Below are positions 6,242 to 11,528 of a stretch of DNA of 11,528 nt, piece by piece. The translations under genes were made by a program, and so were the position numbers. Location of the stretch: positions 1 through 11,528 of the forward strand of contig CACZOG010000072.1 of NCBI GenBank assembly GCA_902782715.1. The letters run 5' to 3'. Source of the DNA: an uncultured Lachnospiraceae bacterium (GTDB lineage Bacteria > Bacillota > Clostridia > Lachnospirales > Lachnospiraceae). Each line of letters starts with the position of its first letter. Positions within the stretch are counted from its first letter, which is position 1. The notes below the pieces were generated by a model. It ran no database searches. It was not told the DNA's origin and was given only the letters and a program-made list of their open reading frames with translations.

Positions 6242-6766
6242 TTATCTTTTCTTTACTTCATAAAAACGATATAACCGTTCCTCTTTGTCATAGATATCTT
6301 TATACATTTTTGTTTCGATAAGTTTAAATCCGCTCTTTTCTGCGGTTTTGCATGAAGGCTCGTTTGCTGCCAGAATCGTCGCAATAATCTCTTCTTCTTT
6401 GTAATGCTCAAAGAAGAAATCGAGATATGCCTTTAATGCCTCTGATGCATATCCCTGTTGTCTGTAAGCAGCACCTATTCCGTAGCATATGCCGATTTTT
6501 CCCGTATCCTCATAAAAGGTATTTCCGACATTTCCGATAACAGTATCTTTATCTTTCAAGCATATAGTACTGCATATATAATCAATTCTCGGGTTATCCT
6601 GTTCGGCTAGAGAAACTGCCTCATCTACCCATTCGCCTATCCACTCCGAACAGTTTTCGTCAAATCCAAGTTCCGAAAAACTGCCATCCTTTGCCATCTC
6701 GGCAAATATCTTTTCGTCGCCTTTTTTTATCGCCCTTATTATAAGTCTTTCCGTTTCTATTCTCAT
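6242..6766 (-). CDS. RimJ/RimL-type GNAT N-acetyltransferase
   Basis: 174 residues, full length for the RimJ/RimL branch of the GNAT superfamily, which acetylates protein N-termini or small amines. It opens with the family's IETERLIIRAIKKGD strand-helix (2-16), has VIGNVGNTF (77-84) as strand 4, and carries the acetyl-CoA loop GAAYRQQGYASEALKA (98-113) with R-x-x-G-x-A at 102-107. ANEPSCKTAEKSGFKLIE (134-151) is the standard motif B helix. The Shine-Dalgarno TGGAGTG is placed eight bases before the ATG, immediately after the lipoprotein stop codon (15-nt gap), so the two genes are almost certainly cotranscribed. A ribosomal-protein substrate should not be assumed; most clostridial paralogues are uncharacterised. 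Confidence 0.87.
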   Translation of the reverse strand: MRIETERLIIRAIKKGDEKIFAEMAKDGSFSELGFDENCSEWIGEWVDEAVSLAEQDNPRIDYICSTICLKDKDTVIGNVGNTFYEDTGKIGICYGIGAAYRQQGYASEALKAYLDFFFEHYKEEEIIATILAANEPSCKTAEKSGFKLIETKMYKDIYDKEERLYRFYEVKKR

Positions 6767-6781
6767 TTTTCACTCCAAAGA

Positions 6782-7249
6782 TCATTTGTATGAAATCGTA
6801 AGTGTCACACCGGCATCCATTGTCTGAGATGCCAGTATAATATCCTCGCCTTTTTCCAGAGTTATTTCTTTTAGAGGTTCTGCTCTTAAATTTATGGTTC
6901 CGTTGGGATTGGGCTCAATCAAGCAGCCGTCCAGCGATAATACGATTTTTTCTTCATCGACGGATTTAACTGTAACTACCGAATGAAATCCGCTGTAGAG
7001 TTCATCACCGACATTTAGATCCGTATAGTACGTTTCGGTGGGTTCAGACTTGTCTGCCTGTACGCTGAGCGTCGGCCCCTCATTTTCATTTGCTGCCTCA
7101 TCGGGTTCTTCATCCGTTCCGACATTCTGTCCTGTCACAATTTCCTCGGGTTCATTATTTATCACAATCCTGTTGTTTCCAAATGTGCATCCTGTGAGCG
7201 ATATGACTGCCGCTAAACATACTGCCACAGTTAATATTTTTATGTTCAT
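6782..7249 (-). CDS. Small secreted lipoprotein of unknown function
   Basis: 155 residues from the preferred start. It has a lipoprotein signal peptide: lysine near the N-terminus (MNIKIL), a hydrophobic stretch TVAVCLAAVISL, and the lipobox L-T-G-C with the lipidated cysteine at 21. After it comes an acidic, low-complexity spacer (about 30-65), then a small, probably all-beta domain (70-155) ending in TLTISYK, family not recognised. It should be anchored to the outer face of the cytoplasmic membrane. Another ATG at 7258 sits only one base from the AGGAGG Shine-Dalgarno, whereas the ATG at 7249 is ten bases away, so 7249 is chosen. It lies 51 nt after the amidotransferase gene and 15 nt before the RimL-type gene. 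A role as a sensor or surface partner is possible but unsupported. Confidence 0.75.
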   Translation of the reverse strand: MNIKILTVAVCLAAVISLTGCTFGNNRIVINNEPEEIVTGQNVGTDEEPDEAANENEGPTLSVQADKSEPTETYYTDLNVGDELYSGFHSVVTVKSVDEEKIVLSLDGCLIEPNPNGTINLRAEPLKEITLEKGEDIILASQTMDAGVTLTISYK

Positions 7250-7300
7250 ATTGATCATCCCTCCTGTAATTCCATGCGATTTTTATGGTCTGTGCACACA

Positions 7301-8005
7301 TCAGACTCTGCAATGTTCCACGAACTCTTTAAAAATCTTTAAACTGTCCTCATCATTCATATATGAAAACTCGGGATGCCACTGAAATGCCCATGCAAAT
7401 TTCTTATCTTTTATCTCTATTGCTTCAACCAGTCCGTCTTCCGCCAAAGCCATTACATTTAATCTCTCTGCAAGGTCTTTTACAGCCTGATGATGATAAC
7501 TGTTTACTTCAAGACTCTTTTTGTTTAAAAGAGTATAAAGCGGGCTGTCTTCTTTAATGTTTACTTTGTGCACAGGTTTATTATACGGCGGAGTCTGATG
7601 ATGATTCAACATGGTTTTGAATTGTGTGGGAATATCCTGATAAAGGCTTCCGCCCAGATACGCATTAATAAACTGGATCCCCCTGCAGATTCCAAGTAAT
7701 GGAATGTCTTTTTCCAAAACCTGTTTCAGAACTTCACTTTCCATATCGTCTCTTTCTTTTAGGAATGAAACAGTTCCGTTTATCGGAGTCTCATTATAAA
7801 TCGCAGGATTCACATCATGTCCTCCGGTAAAAAGAACTCCCTGCACATTATTTAAAAGTTCTTCTATATCCTCTGCATCGCTTGTCAGAGGAAACATGAC
7901 CGGAATTCCACCTGCTTCGGCAATCCCGTTCATATAGCCGGGAAGCATCCACAAACTGTCTTTCTCATCATCAAATAACGGAATTATTCCTATGATCGGT
8001 TTCAT
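7301..8005 (-). CDS. Peptidase C26 / PuuD-like glutamine amidotransferase (gamma-glutamyl hydrolase type)
   Basis: 234 residues, typical length. It belongs to the class I glutamine amidotransferase fold, peptidase C26 branch, whose best-known member PuuD hydrolyses gamma-glutamyl-GABA; other members cleave other gamma-glutamyl amides, so the substrate is open. The start MKPIIGIIPLF, FTGGHDVNPAIYNE (59-72), nucleophile elbow PLLGICRGIQFINAYLGG (102-119, Cys107), VNSYHHQAV (167-175) and FQWHPEFSY (207-215, His210 and Glu212) are all intact, giving a complete Cys-His-Glu triad. The frame is open to 8146, but that extension runs through the terminator of the upstream operon. The ATG at 8005 follows AAAGGAA at good spacing and gives the normal N-terminus. 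It is the first gene of the five-gene stretch after that terminator; no clear promoter was found in the short leader. Confidence 0.9.
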   Translation of the reverse strand: MKPIIGIIPLFDDEKDSLWMLPGYMNGIAEAGGIPVMFPLTSDAEDIEELLNNVQGVLFTGGHDVNPAIYNETPINGTVSFLKERDDMESEVLKQVLEKDIPLLGICRGIQFINAYLGGSLYQDIPTQFKTMLNHHQTPPYNKPVHKVNIKEDSPLYTLLNKKSLEVNSYHHQAVKDLAERLNVMALAEDGLVEAIEIKDKKFAWAFQWHPEFSYMNDEDSLKIFKEFVEHCRV

Positions 8006-8050
8006 GAATCGTTCCTTTTCTGATCCGTAAATCTTAAATAAATTACCTTC

Positions 8051-8093
8051 ATAAAAAGGCAAAGATATCTGATATCTCAGACACCTTTGCCTT
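8051..8093 (-). terminator. Rho-independent terminator of the amino-acid ABC transporter operon
   Basis: A 9-bp stem (AAGGCAAAG / CTTTGCCTT) encloses a symmetrical 4x4 internal loop and a second 4-bp stem (CTGA / TCAG) with a 4-nt apex. On the minus strand the outer stem runs into TTTTTAT. It begins 59 nt after the stop codon of the last ABC gene and lies upstream of the amidotransferase start. Confidence 0.85.
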
Positions 8094-8151
8094 AATCGGA
8101 AGTATATCACGATTATCCGAAAATGTACACCATAATACAAATACAAATCTT

Positions 8152-8892
8152 TTATTCTTCGTAACTGAAAGTCTTTAAGAACTTCTTAAGACGATCTGTC
8201 TTTGGATTGTCGAAAAAGTCTGTGGGCTTTCCTTCCTCGACTATCTTTCCGCCGTCAAGGAATATGACTCTGTCCGCAACCGCTCTCGCAAAAGACATCT
8301 CGTGAGTTACGATAAGCATTGTTCTTCCTTCCTTTGCAAGGGACAATACAACATCCAGAACTTCCCTTACCATCTCCGGATCGAGTGCCGCCGTTACTTC
8401 GTCAAAAAGAAGAACTTCCGGATGCATGATGAGCGCACGCACGATCGCAACTCTCTGCTTCTGTCCGCCGGATAACTGACGCGGGTAATTGTCTTTCTTT
8501 GATATAAGACCAACTCTGTCGAGAAGTTTTAAAGCCTCTTCTTCAACTTCGGCTTTCTTTCTCTTTTTTACCTTTATCGGTGCAAGCGTAACATTCTGAA
8601 GGATCGTCTTATGCGGAAAAAGATCGTAACTCTGGAAAACCATTCCAATCTTTTCTCTCGTTTTGCTTAAGTTCTTTTTATTGGGATTTATCTTTTCATC
8701 GCCGAGAAAAACCGAACCGTCCCGGATATCTTCAAGGCCGTTAAGGCAGCGAAGAAAAGTACTTTTACCGCATCCCGAAGGTCCGACGATAACCACAACT
8801 TCTCCTTTTTTTACGGACAGACTGATACCGTCAAGCACATCGACATCTTCATATTTTTTACTAAGGTTTTCAACTCTTAGGATCTCTTCCAT
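8152..8892 (-). CDS. Polar amino-acid ABC transporter ATP-binding protein (GlnQ/TcyN-like)
   Basis: 246 residues, the normal size for the one-domain ATPase of polar amino-acid importers. Walker A GPSGCGKST (37-45), Q-loop VFQSYDLFPH (85-94), signature LSGGQKQR (140-147), Walker B VLLFDE (160-165) and the switch histidine in THEMSF (196-201) are all intact, so it should be active. The usual DEPTSALDP appears here as DEVTAALDP. The ATG at 8892 has GGGAG upstream and lies one base after the stop of the preceding permease gene; an earlier in-frame ATG at 8916 overlaps that permease and lacks a better ribosome site. It is the last gene of the operon and would energise the two permeases just upstream at the inner face of the membrane. 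Substrate assignment (cystine, glutamine, other) cannot be made from an ATPase. Confidence 0.93.
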   Translation of the reverse strand: MEEILRVENLSKKYEDVDVLDGISLSVKKGEVVVIVGPSGCGKSTFLRCLNGLEDIRDGSVFLGDEKINPNKKNLSKTREKIGMVFQSYDLFPHKTILQNVTLAPIKVKKRKKAEVEEEALKLLDRVGLISKKDNYPRQLSGGQKQRVAIVRALIMHPEVLLFDEVTAALDPEMVREVLDVVLSLAKEGRTMLIVTHEMSFARAVADRVIFLDGGKIVEEGKPTDFFDNPKTDRLKKFLKTFSYEE

Positions 8893-8893
8893 A

Positions 8894-9562
8894 TCAGTTC
8901 TCCCATTTTTTCTCAAGATATTTGCTAAGGCAGCTTATCGGATAGCAGGCAAGGAAATACAAAATAAAAATCGTTGCGAAGATTCCGAATGCCGCATTCG
9001 GTGAACTCTTTCTGTTGGCTTCGATGATCTGCTGCCCTACTTTTAATACCTCAACGATTCCGATCATCATTACAAGACTTGTAGTTTTTATCATCCTCGT
9101 GATGAGGTTGATCGAAAGCGGGATCAAACGTCTTACGATCTGTGGAATGATGACATGAATATAGGTCTGCAATCTGTTCATTCCAAGTGCCATGCTGCTC
9201 TCATACTGAATAGCGGGAATACCTGTTAATGCGCCTCTAACGAGATCGGACATTTCCGCTGTTCCCCAAAATGAAAAAACTATTACAGCGGACACTTCCG
9301 CAGAAAGGTTGAGTCCGAGTATTTTTGTGGCTCCGAAATAAACGATAAAAAGCAATACCATCTGCGGCATAATGCGGACGATCTCAAGATACACTCTCGA
9401 TACCGCATTGATAACCGGATTCTTAAGTGTCATAAGCATTCCGAGGATAATTCCGAGAGTAATGCTTATCACTACGGAGATCATGCTTATATACATTGCA
9501 ACGCCGAGTCCGCCGAGGAGCCTTAGCGCGTTATTCCCTTTTAATAAAACTTCAAATCCCAT
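8894..9562 (-). CDS. Polar amino-acid ABC transporter permease (second of two)
   Basis: 222 residues, a HisM/GlnP/TcyM-type membrane subunit with about five hydrophobic segments (roughly 19-46, 62-84, 88-102, 145-172 and 188-214). The cytoplasmic EAA loop that docks on the ATPase is ESSMALGMNRLQTYIHVIIP (121-140). EIVRIMPQMVLLFIVYFG (60-77) occupies the place of the commoner E-x-x-R-G-T-P-L-L-V-Q-L segment, with an unusual M-P-Q-M variant. GGAG about eight bases before the ATG overlaps the end of the preceding permease gene, which stops three bases earlier. With the preceding permease it should form the heterodimeric pore of one importer, as in systems with two unlike membrane subunits. Confidence 0.92.
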   Translation of the reverse strand: MGFEVLLKGNNALRLLGGLGVAMYISMISVVISITLGIILGMLMTLKNPVINAVSRVYLEIVRIMPQMVLLFIVYFGATKILGLNLSAEVSAVIVFSFWGTAEMSDLVRGALTGIPAIQYESSMALGMNRLQTYIHVIIPQIVRRLIPLSINLITRMIKTTSLVMMIGIVEVLKVGQQIIEANRKSSPNAAFGIFATIFILYFLACYPISCLSKYLEKKWEN

Positions 9563-9565
9563 CGC

Positions 9566-10225
9566 TTAGTCTCCAAACATTTTGAATCGTGTTTTCTTCT
9601 CGATCACCGTTCCGAGTATCGAAACGGGAAGCAGCATAACTACATAAAAAATAACGAGCATGAAAAGACATTCCGTCGTGTTGTAATAAAGTCCTATAAG
9701 GTCTTTTGCCGTAAACATAAGGTCCATCAGCGAAATGGCCGAAAAGACGCTTGTTTCTTTTAATAAAAAGATAAGATTCGCTACAACCGCAGGGACGCTG
9801 AGTGTTACAGCCTGCGGAAGGATAACATTTGAAAAAAGCTGCCCTTTTCTCATACCAAGCGCCAGAGCACTTTCCGTCTGAGAAACAGGAACCGCATCGA
9901 GTCCGCTTCGAAAACTCTCCGTCATATAACTTCCGCCGAGTAATCCTAATCCGATCGCACCGCAGGCTTCTGCGGATATTGAAATACCGATCTTCGGAAG
10001 TCCGAAATACACGAAGAAAAGCTGTACAAGAAGCGGAGTGTTTCTGAAAAGCTCAACATAAACTTTTACTATCGCCGATAAAACGGGAATGCGAAAATGG
10101 AGCACGAAAGCACAGAATACCCCTATACCGAGTGAAAGAGCAATTCCGATCCAGCCTATTTTTATTGTCAGCATAAATGCCTTTATATAAAGAGGCAGAT
10201 ATGAAACTATAACTTCAAAATCCAT
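9566..10225 (-). CDS. Polar amino-acid ABC transporter permease (first of two)
   Basis: 219 residues, complete. It shows the classic polar amino-acid permease segment ELFRNTPLLVQLFFVYFGLP (58-77) and an EAA loop, ESALALGMRKGQLFSNVILP (118-137), followed by a further helix (143-155) and a C-terminal helix (186-208). About five membrane spans are expected. It differs clearly in sequence from the next permease, so the pair is a heterodimer rather than a recent duplication. AGGA spans the metI stop codon and precedes the ATG by about eight bases; the gap to metI is only 9 nt. Its direct partners are the permease and ATPase downstream; the substrate-binding protein is not in view. Confidence 0.92.
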   Translation of the reverse strand: MDFEVIVSYLPLYIKAFMLTIKIGWIGIALSLGIGVFCAFVLHFRIPVLSAIVKVYVELFRNTPLLVQLFFVYFGLPKIGISISAEACGAIGLGLLGGSYMTESFRSGLDAVPVSQTESALALGMRKGQLFSNVILPQAVTLSVPAVVANLIFLLKETSVFSAISLMDLMFTAKDLIGLYYNTTECLFMLVIFYVVMLLPVSILGTVIEKKTRFKMFGD

Positions 10226-10234
10226 TTCGTTTTC

Positions 10235-10897
10235 CTATCGTTTTCTGTGGTCTATTTTATTTGAAATAAAAGTTCCGAGATTCTGAATGATCTGGAAAAT
10301 AATTATGAGAAGCACAACGGTAACGATCATTATGCCTGTTTCCCATCTGTAATAACCGTATCTGACAGCGATATCTCCAAGTCCGCCGCCTCCGACGGTT
10401 CCGGACATTGCGGAATATCCCAGAAGCAATCCCGTTGTTATTGTTATTCCTCTGAAAAGTGAAGTTTTTGCTTCAACAAGAAGTACCTTTAAGATGATCT
10501 GTATATTGCTCGCGCCCATTGCTCTCGCCGCTTCGATAACACCCGCATCTACTTCGTTTAAAGAAGACTCGACAACCCTTGCGATATAAGGTGCAGCACA
10601 TATTACCAAAGGTACTATAGTTGCTGTTGAACCGTAACTTTTTCCTACAATAAGTCTTGTAAAAGGAATAAGCAGGATCAGTAATATCAGGAAAGGAATA
10701 CTCCTTACGATATTGCAGATAAAATCTCCTATTCTGTATATAAAAGGAATCGGATGAAGTCCTTTGCTGCTCGTAACATAAAGTATTATCCCGAGCGGAA
10801 GACCGAGCGCATATCCGACTAATGTCGAACCCAGTGTCATATAAAGGGTATCTCTGATTCCTTCCAGGATCATCTTTATAACATTTGAATCAAACAT
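10235..10897 (-). CDS. metI: D/L-methionine ABC transporter permease MetI
   Basis: 220 residues, normal for MetI, with five hydrophobic spans (about 16-42, 61-84, 92-107, 150-166 and 187-209). Family marks are IVRSIPFLILLILLIPFTR (63-81), the EAA loop EAARAMGASNIQIILKVLLVEA (122-143) and GTVGGGGLGDIAVRYGYYR (166-184), which is characteristic of MetI. It forms the homodimeric pore of the MetNIQ methionine importer in the cytoplasmic membrane. The gene begins 8 nt inside the end of metN, so translation is coupled, and it is followed 9 nt later by the polar amino-acid permease genes. The lipoprotein MetQ is not visible in the window. Confidence 0.95.
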   Translation of the reverse strand: MFDSNVIKMILEGIRDTLYMTLGSTLVGYALGLPLGIILYVTSSKGLHPIPFIYRIGDFICNIVRSIPFLILLILLIPFTRLIVGKSYGSTATIVPLVICAAPYIARVVESSLNEVDAGVIEAARAMGASNIQIILKVLLVEAKTSLFRGITITTGLLLGYSAMSGTVGGGGLGDIAVRYGYYRWETGIMIVTVVLLIIIFQIIQNLGTFISNKIDHRKR

Positions 10898-11528
10898 TTT
10901 CCCCTACCTCCGATACTGCAAGTCCGCTCTTTTTCAGATGCTCGATTATCTCTCCATAATACGGCGAGTCTTCGGGAATACCCAGGATCATTTCACCGAT
11001 CGCTTTACCGCCTACATCCATGGTATCCGCTTTGAGAATGTTGATCGGAGTTTTGAATTTAAGGATCACATTCGAGATAACAGGTTCGTATGCGGAGTTT
11101 TCTCTAAATACGATCCTTATCTTCTTTCCGGTATTAATGCTCTCAAGCGGCGTATATCTTATTTCTTTTCCCGAAATAAGTTCCTTTGCCGCATCGGACG
11201 AGGGCGATTCGAATATCTCTTGAACAAGCCCTTCTTCCACAAGCTTGCCGTTGTCAATGATGGCCACTCTTTTACATACCTGAGTCACAACCGACATCTG
11301 GTGAGTGATTATTACTATAGTGATCCCGAGTTTCTCATTTATTTCTTTTAAGAGTTTAAGAATGGAATCCGTTGTCTGCGGATCGAGTGCGCTTGTAGCT
11401 TCATCGCAAAGAAGGATTGACGGATTGGTCGCAAGTGCTCTTGCTATGGCAACTCTCTGCTTCTGTCCGCCGGAAAGCTGCGAAGGATAAGCCTTTTCCT
11501 TATCTTCGAGATTGACGGTTTTTAAAAG
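10890..11528 (-). CDS. metN: Methionine ABC transporter ATP-binding protein MetN, C-terminal part (cut by window edge)
   Basis: The last 212 residues are present; the reading frame is open to the window end, so the true start lies beyond it. A full MetN is about 335-345 residues, so roughly the first 125-130 (including Walker A and the Q-loop) are missing from view. Visible are the signature LSGGQKQRVAIARAL, Walker B LLCDEATSALDPQ and the switch histidine in ITHQMSV. The C-terminal ~85 residues form the NIL/ACT-like domain of MetN, which binds methionine and lets it inhibit transport in characterised homologues. This identifies MetN rather than a generic ATPase. The stop codon overlaps the metI start by 8 nt. 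Upstream control, such as an S-box or T-box, would lie outside the window. Confidence 0.95.
   Translation of the reverse strand, partial: LLKTVNLEDKEKAYPSQLSGGQKQRVAIARALATNPSILLCDEATSALDPQTTDSILKLLKEINEKLGITIVIITHQMSVVTQVCKRVAIIDNGKLVEEGLVQEIFESPSSDAAKELISGKEIRYTPLESINTGKKIRIVFRENSAYEPVISNVILKFKTPINILKADTMDVGGKAIGEMILGIPEDSPYYGEIIEHLKKSGLAVSEVGENV

Noticed and set aside
7288..7306. Small inverted repeat (GTCTG / CAGAC) at the amidotransferase stop codon
   Set aside because: Only five base pairs with a 9-nt loop and no T-tract; likely chance.
8006..8050. Promoter for the amidotransferase gene
   Set aside because: TAAGAT-like -10 sequences are present, but no -35 at acceptable spacing was found.
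8006..8146. N-terminal extension of the amidotransferase to an upstream in-frame ATG
   Set aside because: It would translate through the terminator hairpin, lacks a Shine-Dalgarno and adds 47 residues not seen in the family; MKPIIG at 8005 is the normal start.
8663..9004. Open plus-strand frame of 113 codons
   Set aside because: It is antisense to the ABC ATPase and permease genes, with no recognisable protein features.
10938..11351. Open plus-strand frame of 137 codons
   Set aside because: It is antisense to metN, whose motifs are unmistakable on the other strand.

Overview
The window is about 11.5 kb of low-GC DNA with every convincing gene on the minus strand. Short intergenic gaps, purine-rich Shine-Dalgarno sequences, TTGACA/TATAAT-type promoters and Rho-independent terminators point to a Firmicute. 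The protein style (many GNAT enzymes, SUKH/Imm26 immunity domains, a low-GC type amino-acid ABC cassette) suggests an anaerobic clostridium, perhaps Lachnospiraceae. That taxonomic placement is inference; no rRNA or other marker gene is present.

Read in the direction of transcription (high to low coordinates), the window has four units. (1) 11528-8152 is an amino-acid import operon: the end of metN (cut by the window edge), metI, two polar-amino-acid permeases and a second ATPase, with gaps of at most 9 nt or overlaps. It closes at a strong terminator (8051-8093). No substrate-binding protein is visible, so any such gene must lie upstream of metN or elsewhere. MetNI next to a TcyLMN/GlnPQ-like transporter suggests uptake of sulfur amino acids (methionine plus cystine), which is inference.

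(2) 8005-4942 is a run of five small genes: a peptidase C26 (PuuD-like) glutamine amidotransferase, a short lipoprotein, a RimJ/RimL-type acetyltransferase, the cobalamin-pathway methyltransferase CbiL/CobI standing alone, and another GNAT acetyltransferase. It ends at a clear terminator (4881-4915). Between cbiL and the last GNAT is a 101-nt gap with an inverted repeat and very short or broken reading frames.

(3) 4873-3724 is a tetR-GNAT pair. Its promoter (TTGACA, 17 nt, TAAAAT) carries two matching 16-bp palindromes, TNGACA-N4-TGTCGA, one in the spacer and one at the expected transcription start. This is a readable autoregulatory circuit.

(4) 3713-68 is a two-gene unit with its own extended -10 promoter. 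It encodes a membrane-anchored protein of unknown function and a 658-residue composite protein (SUKH, Imm26, ankyrin repeats, TPR-like helices). This looks like an orphan immunity or polyimmunity locus of the polymorphic-toxin world. No toxin is in the window. It is the part most likely to hold undescribed biology.

No tRNA, rRNA, CRISPR array, insertion sequence or riboswitch was recognised, and no gene-free stretch exceeds 150 nt.
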